64,000 nucleotides of DNA from Bradyrhizobium yuanmingense (GCF_029167105.1 NZ_JARFML010000027.1:1-64000), one strand, 5' to 3'; shown: positions 25,306-34,233, counted from the first letter of the stretch. Notes: generated from the letters alone by a model not told the origin. Numbers and translations are program-made.

Positions 25306-26286
25306 TCACTCGATCACGTCGTCCGTCAGCACGAGAATGGTGGGCGGGATCGTCACGCCAAGCGCACGCGCAGTCTTGAGATTGACGGCCAGCTCGAATT
25401 TGGTTGGCAGCTGGATCGGCATGTTCGCGGGCTTCTGTCCCTTCAGGATCAGATCGACATAGCCCGCAGCGCGACGAAACAGGTCGCCGATGTCGGCGCC
25501 ATAACTGATCAGAGCGCCGGCATGCGCGAACTCCCTGTGCTGGCCGATGACGGCGATCTTCATGTCGATGCCGATACGGCAGATTGCGTCCTGCATTGCG
25601 GCGGTCATGTAGTCGCGAATGACGATCACGGCGTTGCCGCCGGCGCCCGCGAGCACGTTGAATTGCTCGGCAACCGCGGCCGGCGACGCGCTCGTCAGTC
25701 CGAGGCGCACCGGTTCGAGCCCGGCGCGTCGTGCTTCCTCGATGGTTTGCGCGCCCCAGGCGCTGAAGGTCGGGTCCGTCGCATTGTTCAAGACGCCGAT
25801 CCGCTTCAGCGAAGGCAGGATCTCCCGGATCATCTCGATGCGCTTGGCCGACATCTCCTCGCCGAACGCGGCGAAGCCGGTGAGGCTGCCGCCCGGCCGC
25901 GCGAGACTCTGAAACAATTCAGGGTCGCTTTGCACCGCGGGCAGCGCCACGGCGACGACGGGAATATTGGTTTTCCTGATCATCGCGCGTGCTGCGGCCG
26001 GGCCCGGCGAAAGCAGGACGTCCACCTGTCTGGCCACGAAGTCGTCGATCAATGCAAGGCCCCGCGACACGTCGCCGGCCGTCGAGTGGGCCTCGATGAC
26101 GATGGTGCGGCCCTCCACGTAACCCAGCTCTGCCAGCGCCTTCCGGAACGGAACGAGCACCGCATTGTCGACTTCCGGCGTGGCAAATCCGACGAATCCC
26201 ACGACCGGAACGCGCTTTTGGGCCAATGCTTCGCGCGCCGATATCGTCGCACTTGCCAAGAAGCCGAGAAACGCCCGTCGCTTCAT
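25306..26286 (-). CDS. Orphan ABC substrate-binding protein (PF04392)
   Basis: A 326-residue periplasmic protein of the ABC_sub_bind family (TrpX-like). Signal peptide residues ~1-22, starting MKRRAFLGFL, possibly Tat-independent since only one RR pair is seen. Family landmarks: ALAELGYVEGRTIVIE, SLARPGGSLTGFA, ADIGDLFRRAAGYVDLILKG and the C-terminal PIQLPTKFELAVNLKTARALG. No permease or ATPase gene is adjacent. A second member lies at 34823-35812. Ligands of orphan members in bradyrhizobia are unknown. Confidence 0.88.
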   Translation of the reverse strand: MKRRAFLGFLASATISAREALAQKRVPVVGFVGFATPEVDNAVLVPFRKALAELGYVEGRTIVIEAHSTAGDVSRGLALIDDFVARQVDVLLSPGPAAARAMIRKTNIPVVAVALPAVQSDPELFQSLARPGGSLTGFAAFGEEMSAKRIEMIREILPSLKRIGVLNNATDPTFSAWGAQTIEEARRAGLEPVRLGLTSASPAAVAEQFNVLAGAGGNAVIVIRDYMTAAMQDAICRIGIDMKIAVIGQHREFAHAGALISYGADIGDLFRRAAGYVDLILKGQKPANMPIQLPTKFELAVNLKTARALGVTIPPTILVLTDDVIE

Positions 26287-26393
26287 TTGGCCTCTCGCGA
26301 TGCCAGAACGATCTGATCACAAGGGAATGCTACACCAATCCGATCGCCGTCAGAAGTCCATCCGGTCGTCGAGGCAAGGCTTGGCAGAGCCGC

Positions 26394-26852
26394 TCACGAT
26401 CTGGGGGAGGGCCCAAGGATCGGCAGATGTGCTTGGTGAGACCAGGGTTGGCCGTCGACCCCGGTGAATCTCATCGCTTCCCAAAACCGCACTGCGTCGG
26501 CATTTCCTGCGTGGACGGTGACCGCTGCGACCTTGCCCGCAGCTTCTTGCAGCAAGGCGTTCGCAATGGCCCTGGCGACCTTGCGCCTCCTGCAGTCCCG
26601 GTGCACGTAAAACCGCCGCATCCGCCACATGGGCACCGGCGCCGGTGCAGGCTCGTCGGTGATCGCTCCGATGCCCGCCAATCTGCCATCCAGGTGGCAC
26701 GTGAATATCGCGTGAAACATGGCGCGATCCGTTGCGAATTCCGCGGCCAGACGGGTCATGTGCGCGTGTCCATCGTCCCTGGCATCGACCTCCAGCGCAG
26801 GAAAATCCGCGGGAAGAGTGTCGGCGGTCCGTTCCAGGGAAATGATCGTCAT
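26394..26852 (-). CDS. GNAT-family N-acetyltransferase
   Basis: A 152-residue protein with the GNAT acetyl-CoA fold: MWRMRRFYVHRDCRRRKVARAIANAL contains motif A (the usual R/Q-x-x-G-x-G/A loop is here R-R-R-K-V-A, without the glycine), followed by VHAGNADAVRFWEAMRF, the motif B region. The acyl acceptor is unknown. Start at 26852 chosen because the longer reading runs toward the neighbouring MFS gene stop at 26907. It follows the MFS gene on the same strand with about 55 bases between. The altered pyrophosphate loop is a reason for mild doubt about activity. Confidence 0.8.
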   Translation of the reverse strand: MTIISLERTADTLPADFPALEVDARDDGHAHMTRLAAEFATDRAMFHAIFTCHLDGRLAGIGAITDEPAPAPVPMWRMRRFYVHRDCRRRKVARAIANALLQEAAGKVAAVTVHAGNADAVRFWEAMRFTGVDGQPWSHQAHLPILGPSPRS

Positions 26853-26906
26853 GACGCAGTTCGTTCGGCTGGGAAAATCAGATCCGGCAATCGCCACAGG
26901 TCGGTC

Positions 26907-28124
26907 TCACGCCGTCGCGCGGCCAAGATCGAGCGATGGCCGTCTGGTCGGAAAACTCAACGCCACCGCGACCGCCGCAAGCCCGATCGCGAAGGAGCCG
27001 GCGTGCAGCCAGGTGTATTGCTGGAACGTGTCGAATACGATGCCGCCGGCCCAGGGCCCGAGCGCCATGCCGAGGCTGGCGAAGGCCGACACGGCGCCGA
27101 ACACCGTGCCCATGATGCGCGCGCCGAAGAACTCGCGCACCAGCACCGCATAGAGCGGCATCACCCCGCCATAGGCGAGGCCGAACACGACCGAGAGCGC
27201 GTAGAACTCGCCGAGCTGCGCCACCCCGAGATACGTCGCGATGCACATCGCCTGCACGAACAGCCCGCCGACAAGGACCGGTTTCGCGCCGATGCGATCG
27301 GCCAGCACGCCCAGCAGCAGGCGTCCGCCGAGGCCTGAGACGCCGGCGACGCTATAGACCGTCACCGCTGCGAGCGGAGCGATGCCGCAGACCATCGCAT
27401 AGGACACCATGTGGAAGATCGGGCCGGAATGCGCCGCGCAGCAGGCGAAATGCGCCGCTGCGAGCGCGATGAATTGCGGCGTGCGCAGCGCCTGCGCCGC
27501 GCTCAGCTCGACCTCCGGCGCAGCATCCGCGGTTGAGGGGCGGGCGGCTGCCGGCGCCGGACGCACCAGGAAGGAGGCGGGGATCAGAAGCGCCCACGCA
27601 GCGATCCCGATCGTCAGCATCGCGGTGCGCCAATCATAGGCCGTGATCAGCCAGCTCGCGGCCGGCGCCACCGTCACCGGCGACACGCCCATGCCGGCGG
27701 AGACCAGCGCCACGGCGAGGCTGCGGTTCTTCTCGATCCAGGCGCTCGCGAGCGCCATCATCGGTGCGTAGAAGCTGCCCACGGCGATGCCGATCAGCAC
27801 GCCGAAGCAAAGCTGGAATTGCCACAGGCTTGCGGCCTGACTCGCGGTGACGAGACCCAGTCCCAGCAGAACGCTTCCCGAGAGCACCACGATGCGGGTG
27901 CCGAAGCGGTCCGACAGCGTGCCCCATAGGAACGCGGCGAATCCCATGAAGAGAAAATCCAGCGTCGCCGCCGCCGACACACCGGCGCGCGACCAGCCCA
28001 TCGCCTCCGAGATCGGCTGCAGGAACACCGCCAGCGACAGCATCGTGCCGAATCCGACGCAGGTCATCAGTGCGCCCGCGGCGACAACGACCCAGCCATA
28101 GTCGAAGCGTGACGGCTTGCTCAT
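26907..28124 (-). CDS. MFS transporter
   Basis: A 405-residue major facilitator superfamily protein with 12 predicted helices. It begins DYGWVVVAAGALMTCVGFG, like monocarboxylate/oxalate-formate type MFS permeases, and carries the loop 2-3 motif GTLSDRFGTRIVV and its counterpart GVLADRIGAKPVL in the second half. The start at 28124 has GAGG at seven bases; a far longer in-frame reading into upstream sequence is rejected. Substrate unknown, probably an organic anion. Confidence 0.9.
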   Translation of the reverse strand: MSKPSRFDYGWVVVAAGALMTCVGFGTMLSLAVFLQPISEAMGWSRAGVSAAATLDFLFMGFAAFLWGTLSDRFGTRIVVLSGSVLLGLGLVTASQAASLWQFQLCFGVLIGIAVGSFYAPMMALASAWIEKNRSLAVALVSAGMGVSPVTVAPAASWLITAYDWRTAMLTIGIAAWALLIPASFLVRPAPAAARPSTADAAPEVELSAAQALRTPQFIALAAAHFACCAAHSGPIFHMVSYAMVCGIAPLAAVTVYSVAGVSGLGGRLLLGVLADRIGAKPVLVGGLFVQAMCIATYLGVAQLGEFYALSVVFGLAYGGVMPLYAVLVREFFGARIMGTVFGAVSAFASLGMALGPWAGGIVFDTFQQYTWLHAGSFAIGLAAVAVALSFPTRRPSLDLGRATA

Positions 28125-28288
28125 GCGTTTCCTCGGCGCTGTTGGTTTTGGCGGTGGTGCGCGGGAGGGATGGTGGCCCATCGGGCGGCGTAGGGCAAGG
28201 TTACTCGCAAAGCGCGGGTACTGAGCAGCAGCAGGCACGAATGCGCGTGAGCACAAATCAGCGTGCGATGGGCCGCGGCAATGTGAAC

Positions 28289-29365
28289 TTAGGATGTGTT
28301 CCGCCCCGTCGACCCGAAAGCCGAGATCAGCCTCATATAAGCCTGATAGTCCGTACCGGACATATTCAGGGAGCGGCTGCACTGTTGGAGGGCTTCCTCG
28401 TATTGACGGAGATGCAAGTGTGCAACGCAGAGAAGTCGCGCCGTGATGGTACCGTGCAAGGCGGCCAGGTTTGCAAGGTCGTCGTCGAACCGATCCGACC
28501 AGATGTCGCGAGCGGTCCGAAGGTCGGTTAGAGATACGTTGACCCGCACCTGGTCTCCGTTGCGTCTCACCGCGCCCCGCACGGCCCAGCGGATGCGGAG
28601 ATCCGTTCCGAGCTGCTGCAAATCAATCGCCTTCTTCTTGTAGGAAAAGGCCACGTCGCGTCCAATAACGCGCGTGGCGGGCGTTCGCGCGAGATCGGTC
28701 GCCAAATCTGTCGAGAGGGACTCGGCAAATGTGTCCTGCGCTGGGTCGTCGTTGAGGTTGGTGAAGGGCAACACGACCAGGGAGAGGCGAGGCTCAATCT
28801 CGGGTGCAATTGTCGGTTGTTTTTGGATGTTTTGAGCTTCCCGCCCGGCGTCAGTGCGGACCGTCTTCCAGACATTCCAGTATCCGACAAGGCCGCCGGC
28901 AATCGCGCCGATGGTGGCGACCAATGCCAGCACCCTGCCGACGAGCTTCAAACGACCTCTGATGTTCTCAAGCCAGCGGGCGGATTGCCGTTCGTCAACG
29001 TCGGCTGAAGAGGCAACTGGGATCGTAACCGCCGCCGCGGTTGCTGGTTGTCGATCCTCATCGTGCACCACGCCCACGAAACGAAAGCCCTTTCGTGGAA
29101 ATGTCTTGATGAGACGTTGTTGCTGACCGGAATCACCGATCGCACGCCGGACGGCGTTCAGCCGGGTGGTCAGCGCCGCATCGGACACGATTCGGCCATT
29201 CCAAATCGCATTGACGAGATCGTCCTTGCTGACGACGCGATCCCTGCTGCGGATCAGAAATTCGAGCAGATCCAGAACCTGGGGTGTCGTGGGCACGATA
29301 GCGGGGCCGCGCCGCAACTCGCGCCGCTCGGTGTCCAACACACAGTCCTCGAAGAAACAGCGCAT
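28289..29365 (-). CDS. Winged-helix (CadC/OmpR-type) regulator with membrane helix, apparently shortened
   Basis: A 358-residue protein. Residues ~1-100 are a Trans_reg_C winged helix (LRRGPAIVPTTPQVLDLLEFL, ALTTRLNAVRRAIGDSG, IKTFPRKGFRFVG). A transmembrane segment follows near 145-163 (VLALVATIGAIAGGLVGYW), then a periplasmic TolB/adenylate-cyclase-associated-type domain (SLVVLPFTNLNDDPAQDTFAESL to DIWSDRFDDDLANLAALHGTITARL). In relatives this is followed by a long TPR region; here the sequence jumps directly to what reads as the last TPR (HLHLRQYEEALQQCSRSLNM) and ends, suggesting an in-frame internal deletion. Divergent from the DUF1127 fusion gene. Confidence 0.75.
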   Translation of the reverse strand: MRCFFEDCVLDTERRELRRGPAIVPTTPQVLDLLEFLIRSRDRVVSKDDLVNAIWNGRIVSDAALTTRLNAVRRAIGDSGQQQRLIKTFPRKGFRFVGVVHDEDRQPATAAAVTIPVASSADVDERQSARWLENIRGRLKLVGRVLALVATIGAIAGGLVGYWNVWKTVRTDAGREAQNIQKQPTIAPEIEPRLSLVVLPFTNLNDDPAQDTFAESLSTDLATDLARTPATRVIGRDVAFSYKKKAIDLQQLGTDLRIRWAVRGAVRRNGDQVRVNVSLTDLRTARDIWSDRFDDDLANLAALHGTITARLLCVAHLHLRQYEEALQQCSRSLNMSGTDYQAYMRLISAFGSTGRNTS

Positions 29366-29443
29366 GACACCATTCCCCAAGCCTGCCCTCTATACGCCGG
29401 AGGCGCGGAGCAGTCACCAATGGACAATAGGCCTTCGAAAGCA

Positions 29444-29548
29444 AAAATGTAAGCCGCGAACGTCAGTCCGCTCTGCAGTGCGTGCCGATCTATACCAGGC
29501 ATGGCCACGAAATAAGCCGTCGGTAAGGAAAATGTAAGCCGCACGTCA
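29444..29548. promoter_or_regulatory. Paired direct repeats in divergent promoter region
   Basis: AAAATGTAAGCCGCGAACGTCA (29444-29465, here split as AAAATGTAAGCCGC + GAACGTCA) recurs as AAAATGTAAGCCGC + ACGTCA at 29529-29548, 85 bases apart. They lie between the winged-helix regulator (start 29365) and the DUF1127 fusion gene (start 29608). Preceding GGTAAGGAAAATGTAAG also gives a TAAG tandem. A direct-repeat operator for the OmpR-type regulator is a reasonable inference. Confidence 0.55.
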
Positions 29549-29607
29549 AGCGTGCCCGGCGAAGTCCTGACAGCCTCCACAGGAGAGGTTAGCGAAGGGA
29601 AGCGCCG

Positions 29608-30525
29608 ATGAGCATCATTGACCGCTCTGCGCCGACGCCATGGATCGCCAGCATTTTCCTGCAAACCTACAGCATTTTCCTGCAAGTCCAAAGCGCATTG
29701 CAGAAGCGCCGCGCGCGACAGAGGGTGCTAGCCTCCCTCTGTGTCCTCAGCGATCGAGAGCTAGTGGATATCGGCGCGACGCGCGCCGAGATTGACCACG
29801 TCGTGTCGCGACAGAGCATCCAAGGACCGTGTCGTTCGACACCTCGACACTTTGGCGATGCACTTGTGATCCTGTTGCTCGCCAACCTGTTCAGCTTGAT
29901 TTACGTAGATCGCACCGAGGCTCAATGCTCTGCCCAGGATGTTCTGCGGAGACAGCTTGTGGTCAAGGTCGATCCGCCAGCGCCCAGATCGGAGATCCCG
30001 ATCAGCTCCGCTGCGGATGTCTCGGTGTGGAAGACGATCCGGATCGGGACATTCACGGATACGTCCTCTCTCCGCCGCGCGATGAGTGCAATAGGATGCG
30101 GCGTCGGAAACTCGGCCGATGAGATACTCGCTCGACCGGCCTTCACTCTCAGTCGCAAGAACGCGGATGTTGAGCTTGTTACCGTCTCGGTTGCCGAACT
30201 CGGCTTCCAAGGCGAGGCTTCGCTGCGGGCGATCTATCTGCGTGCGCAAGAGCTTGGCTTTGCTCTGGCGCCCCCCGAGATCGCGCCCCAGCTGAGACTT
30301 CAGTATTTGGACCAGCCGATCGGGGAATTTCTCATCATTGGGATGGAACCGATCGCGACGTGGGCGGGTGAGGCGGTCGTCCTAACCGTGGCGAATGGCG
30401 GAGCGGGCCTCATCCTGATCGGCCAGGATGGCCGTGAGGACGCGCACATCTCTGCGGTATCCCGTTTCGTGTTCGTGCGACCCGATACATCCGTAGCTCC
30501 GGAGGCCGAGGCGATGCTCAGGTAG
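29608..30525 (+). CDS. DUF1127 domain fused to an exported-type domain, unknown function
   Basis: A 305-residue protein in three parts. Residues ~33-67 match DUF1127 (RARQRVLASLCVLSDRELVD, then IGATRAEID), a short Arg-rich module normally found alone in proteins of 45-80 residues and known in some species as an RNA-binding regulator of phosphate and carbon metabolism. A hydrophobic helix follows at ~83-99 (ALVILLLANLFSLIYV). The remaining ~200 residues resemble no family I recognise; they contain PISSAADVSVWKTIRIGTF and end FVFVRPDTSVAPEAEAML. A 21-base in-frame duplication (29649-29669 and 29670-29690) gives SIFLQTY-SIFLQVQ at residues ~15-28. Confidence 0.7.
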   Translation: MSIIDRSAPTPWIASIFLQTYSIFLQVQSALQKRRARQRVLASLCVLSDRELVDIGATRAEIDHVVSRQSIQGPCRSTPRHFGDALVILLLANLFSLIYVDRTEAQCSAQDVLRRQLVVKVDPPAPRSEIPISSAADVSVWKTIRIGTFTDTSSLRRAMSAIGCGVGNSADEILARPAFTLSRKNADVELVTVSVAELGFQGEASLRAIYLRAQELGFALAPPEIAPQLRLQYLDQPIGEFLIIGMEPIATWAGEAVVLTVANGGAGLILIGQDGREDAHISAVSRFVFVRPDTSVAPEAEAMLR

Positions 30526-30677
30526 CATGTTGCGATTTCATCCGCGGGCGAGAGCAAGGCGGGTTGCCACCGCAGGCTGACGCGGCCCGCTCGCAATGAT
30601 AGCATGCCGCGCGTCACCAGCCTGCGATGTTGTTCTCGTGAAGCGCACACATACGAGCGTGCGAGGAGGCAAGTGCA

Positions 30678-31979
30678 ATGAACTGGGGAGCGCTGTTGAG
30701 GCCACGCGGCTGCCGCCGCCTTTTCCTGCCCGTCATTTTTGCTTCCGCGGTCTGGGCGCCGTTGGCCTGCGCGCAGGACGTCCGAGGCGCGCCCGCCGCG
30801 CCGGGGCCGGTCTTTTCGGATAGCGGTCCCGATGCCGGGCTCTACGGCGCGGCTGAAGGCTATCCGGTCGGCACGCGCGGAGCCGCTCCCCCGCTCGACA
30901 AGCTCGTCGGCAGCTACAGCCATTTCGGCGAGATCTATCCCTCGCGCCGGGTCGCTCGCGCGACGACGGCCTGGCAATTCAAGCGCGCGCCGGAGCCGCA
31001 GGTCACCTACGGTTTTGGTACCGAAAAGCTCGGCATCGCGGACTACCTCAAGCGCAACCCGGTGACGGGCCTCCTGATCGCCAGGGACGACACCATCCTC
31101 TACGAGCACTATCAATATGCGCGGACCGACCATCACCGCTTTGTCTCGATGTCCATGGCCAAGACGGTGGTGGCCATGCTGGTCGGGATCGCGGTCTCGG
31201 AGGGACGGATCAAGTCGATCGACGACCTCGTCTCGACCTATGTCGGCGGCCTTGCAGGCACGGAATATGGCAACACGTCCATCCGCGCCTTGTTGAACAT
31301 GTCGTCGGGCGTCGAGTTCTCGGAAGTCTATGATGGGAACGACGACATCGCCCGGCTTGGGCGGGCCCTGTTCGCCGGCCCGCCGAAAGATCCCGCCGCC
31401 ATCGTCGCGCAGTTCAACACGCGGACCGCGCCGCCAGGCACCAAATTCCACTATGCCAGCGTTGAAACCGAGATTCTGGGCTTGGTCCTGCGCGCCGCCA
31501 CGGACACGCCGGTCGCCGACTATCTCCGCGACCGGATCTGGGACCCCATCGGCACCGAGGCTGATGCCTCATGGGTGATCGACGGCAGCGGGCAGGAGAT
31601 CGCCTATTGCTGCTTCAACGCAACCTTGCGCGATTATGCGCGCCTGGCCCGGTTGCTCGCCCATGACGGCGCCTGGGAAGGCCGGCAGCTGATCCCCCGG
31701 CAGTGGCTGCTGGATGCCACGACCGTCAGGCCAGAGGACGGTCATCTCGCTCCGCGCGTGGCCACGCGCTATTTCGGCTACGGCTATCAGGTATGGCTCC
31801 TCCCCGGCGAGCAGCGCCGATTTGCCCTGCTCGGCATCCGCGGTCAGGTCATCCTGGTCGATCCCGCGTCCAAGCTCGTCATGGTGCACACGGCGGTTCG
31901 CCAGAAGCCGAACGAACCCGGAGGCCTCAGGGAGCCGCTCGCGTTGTGGTCTGCCGTGCTTCAGCAGCTCGGGCAATGA
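30678..31979 (+). CDS. Serine hydrolase, class C beta-lactamase / NylB-like
   Basis: A 433-residue exported protein; signal peptide residues ~1-32 (LPVIFASAVWAPLACA). The SxxK catalytic motif is S159-M-A-K162 in FVSMSMAKTVVAML and the base tyrosine is probably Y259 in FHYASVETE. GLLIARDDTILYEHYQYART and LLNMSSGVEF are typical of the family that includes 6-aminohexanoate-dimer hydrolase, esterases and DD-peptidases. The third motif (KTG-like) is not obvious; the region GIRGQVILVDP takes its place, as in NylB-type enzymes. Antibiotic resistance is not implied. GGAGG lies nine bases before the ATG. Confidence 0.85.
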   Translation: MNWGALLRPRGCRRLFLPVIFASAVWAPLACAQDVRGAPAAPGPVFSDSGPDAGLYGAAEGYPVGTRGAAPPLDKLVGSYSHFGEIYPSRRVARATTAWQFKRAPEPQVTYGFGTEKLGIADYLKRNPVTGLLIARDDTILYEHYQYARTDHHRFVSMSMAKTVVAMLVGIAVSEGRIKSIDDLVSTYVGGLAGTEYGNTSIRALLNMSSGVEFSEVYDGNDDIARLGRALFAGPPKDPAAIVAQFNTRTAPPGTKFHYASVETEILGLVLRAATDTPVADYLRDRIWDPIGTEADASWVIDGSGQEIAYCCFNATLRDYARLARLLAHDGAWEGRQLIPRQWLLDATTVRPEDGHLAPRVATRYFGYGYQVWLLPGEQRRFALLGIRGQVILVDPASKLVMVHTAVRQKPNEPGGLREPLALWSAVLQQLGQ

Positions 31980-32122
31980 TGAATTACTCACGCCTGCCAA
32001 TGGCATGCGGCCGCGCCCGCGCGGTCGGTCGGGTCGGAAAGCCGCGGCTGCATTGAACCTGTCCGGCTTCCGGGCGCACCAACGGCGCGTAAGTCCCAAT
32101 AGCCGCGACGAGGGAAGGCGCG

Positions 32123-33085
32123 ATGAGGACCCTGAGAAAATCGATCTGCGTTGCAGTTGCTGCGCTTGCCTTGAGCCTGTCGTTCGGCGTGCCGTCCTAT
32201 GCCGAAGAGGACGAGGCGAGCACGCTCGCGCGGCAGATGAAGGTGCTTTATCGGGCCGGGAAGTACATGGAAGCGCTGCCTCTGGCCCAGAAGTTTCTGG
32301 CCCTTCGCGAGAAGGAGTTCGGCCCTGACGATGCGGCCGTCGCGACGCCGCTGAACGACCTCGGCACGATCCATTACAATCTCGGCCAATACGCTGTCGC
32401 CGAACCGCTGTACAAGCGCGCGCTGGCCATTGAGGAGAAGACGCTAGGCCCGAATCACTCCGAAGTCGCAATGGTGCTGAACAATCTGGGCGATCTCTAT
32501 CGCGCGGAAGAGCGTTATGCGGAAGCGGAGCCGCTCCTCAAGCGCTCGATCGCCATCAGCGAGAAGACGGTCGGCCCCAATGATGCGTCGATCGTGATGG
32601 CGTTGAGCAACCTCGGCGCGGTCTACAGCCATCAGGGCCGGTACGATCAGGCCATACCGCTATTCAAGCGAGGCCTCGCCGTGCTGCAGAAGGCGCTCGG
32701 TCCCGACGATCCCGAAGCCACGGTACTGATGAACAATTTGGCCGACGCCTATATCAATCGCCATCGCTATGCCGATGCCGAGCGCCTGCTGAAGCGGTCG
32801 ATGGCGGTGACCGAGAAGGCGTTCGGCCCGGATCATCCCGACATCGCGCAGGCACAGAACAATCTGGCTGCGCTCTACGGGCGTCAGGGCCGTAACGCGG
32901 AGGCCGAGCGGCTGTTCAAGCGGTCGGCGGCCACTTTCGAGAAAACCCTCGGCCCCAATCATCCGGATCTCGCCGGCGTTCTGGAAAACCTCGCCGGTCT
33001 CTACAAGTATCAAGGCCGCTATGCCGATGCCGAGCAGGTCCTGAAACGGTCGATGGCCATCCGGGAGAAGACAAGGCCGATCTGA
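32123..33085 (+). CDS. Exported TPR (kinesin light chain-type) repeat protein
   Basis: A 320-residue protein: signal peptide residues ~1-28 (VAVAALALSLSFGVPSYA), then about seven 42-residue TPRs of the kinesin light chain type, each with a form of NNLGxLYxxxxRYAEAEPLxKRS and EKxxGPxHPDxA. The last repeat is cut off after IREKTRPI. The repeats resemble those in the TPR half of the CHAT protein at 45021-47609, but no effector domain follows here. It is preceded by a serine hydrolase gene on the same strand, about 140 bases away. A protein-interaction scaffold is likely. Confidence 0.85.
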   Translation: MRTLRKSICVAVAALALSLSFGVPSYAEEDEASTLARQMKVLYRAGKYMEALPLAQKFLALREKEFGPDDAAVATPLNDLGTIHYNLGQYAVAEPLYKRALAIEEKTLGPNHSEVAMVLNNLGDLYRAEERYAEAEPLLKRSIAISEKTVGPNDASIVMALSNLGAVYSHQGRYDQAIPLFKRGLAVLQKALGPDDPEATVLMNNLADAYINRHRYADAERLLKRSMAVTEKAFGPDHPDIAQAQNNLAALYGRQGRNAEAERLFKRSAATFEKTLGPNHPDLAGVLENLAGLYKYQGRYADAEQVLKRSMAIREKTRPI

Positions 33086-33443
33086 AGATCGGCGCAGGAT
33101 GGTCGAGCGACCTTGCTCGAAGAGCGAAGCTGCAATCGAAAGCCGTCGAGTTTAGCCCTGCTGGTGGCCGCGGCCTGCTGGCACGCCTCGTCGTTCGAGA
33201 CGGCGCTAACGCGCCTCCTCGGAATGAGGCTGACAGCGTCAGTGCCCATTGAAACTGCTGCCGCGCACTCCGCCCTCATCCTGAGAAGCCCCGCCTAAGC
33301 GGGCGTCTCGAAGGATGGCCGCAGCAACAAGTCTCTGATGCGAGAGCGTTGCGGCCGTGGTCTATGCCGTCGCGTTTCGGACGGCTAGAGTGGCGGAGTA
33401 TTCGCCTGACCATTCGCGACATTCGATTATCTGGGAGACGATG
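33086..33443. other. Gap with palindromic element, family C
   Basis: The 358 bases between the TPR gene and the next gene contain a dispersed inverted repeat at 33277-33319: CATCCTGAGAAGCC...GGGCGTCTCGAAGGATGG. A copy of the same family begins at 63971 at the right edge of the window (CCATCCTTCGAGACGCCCGC). Nothing else was recognised; short open frames here have no family features. Confidence 0.6.
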
Positions 33444-33890
33444 ATGAAGCATCTTGTGCTCGCGCTGGCCATTTGGTTGGGAGCTTCCGCAGTGGCTGCG
33501 GTCGCGGGACCGGCAGAAGAAGCCAATGCGGTGATCGAGCAGTGGTCGGCCACCTACAGCGCGAATGACCGCGATGCGCTGGTCGGCCTTTACGCCTCCG
33601 ATGCGATCCTGCTCGGAACGACAAGCCCGGTGATTTCCGAAGGCACCGAAGAGATACGAAAATATTTCCAGGAGTTGCCCGGCAGCGGTCGGAAGAACAC
33701 GATCGTCGAGAGGCGTACCATTGTCCTCAGCGAGACGTCAGTCGTAGGGACCGGATTCTATAATTTTGCCCGGGCCGCGGAAAACGATACGCCTCGTCCG
33801 TCACGCTTCACCATGGTGCTCGCAAAACGCGACGGTCGATGGACAATCGTCCACCATCATTCATCACCCTTGTCGGCCGTCCGCCAATAA
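33444..33890 (+). CDS. SnoaL/DUF4440-like small exported protein
   Basis: A 148-residue protein with a signal peptide (LVLALAIWLGASAVAAVA, cleavage near residue 21) and an NTF2-like fold: ANAVIEQWSATYSANDRDALVGLYASDAILLGT at the start and FTMVLAKRDGRWTIVHHHSS at the end. This matches the SgcJ/EcaC or DUF4440 group of the SnoaL-like superfamily, which includes small hydrolases, isomerases and binding proteins. The start at 33444 has GGGAG at six bases; ATG at 33441 is directly adjacent. No pathway partner is evident. Confidence 0.8.
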   Translation: MKHLVLALAIWLGASAVAAVAGPAEEANAVIEQWSATYSANDRDALVGLYASDAILLGTTSPVISEGTEEIRKYFQELPGSGRKNTIVERRTIVLSETSVVGTGFYNFARAAENDTPRPSRFTMVLAKRDGRWTIVHHHSSPLSAVRQ

Positions 33891-34233
33891 ATTCCGGACA
33901 GTAGCTCGTAGGATGGGCAGAGCGAAGCGAAACCCATCAAGCTTATCCTGACAATCGGATTGAGCTAACAGGCATTGCCGGATGCGACGCCGCTGGTCCC
34001 GCGGCGGGTTTCGCAAGAGCTCGACCCATCCTACGGGCTGCCATTTCTTCCCGACAGCACACAATCTCGGTGCGTTCAAACTTTTTGAGCGCATTGACGG
34101 CCCGACCATGTCGGCATAGGTCGGTCTCGATCGTCCTTGGGTGGACACGTCCCGAGCGTGCTGGAATTGGACCCGGCACACGTGACGTGATTCCGTCAAT
34201 TCGAGCGTCAAAGTCGCAACTGGAGCAATGCCC
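33891..34233. other. Gap with palindromic element, family D
   Basis: Within 343 bases between two small genes, CGTAGGATGGG (33908-33918) is inverted at 34025-34035 (CCCATCCTACG), with GCGAAACCCATC and GCGGGTTTCGC-type arms inside. A partial member, CGTAGGGTGGGCAAAGGCGCG... GCGCCGTGTCCACC, lies at 34685-34722 after the SRPBCC gene. These are dispersed extragenic palindromes. About 200 bases after the element (34036-34233) show no gene; the promoter of the SRPBCC gene is expected there. Confidence 0.6.

Noticed and set aside
30678..31979. Antibiotic-resistance beta-lactamase
   Set aside because: The fold is shared, but the motifs are closer to NylB/esterase-type serine hydrolases and a KTG motif is not evident.
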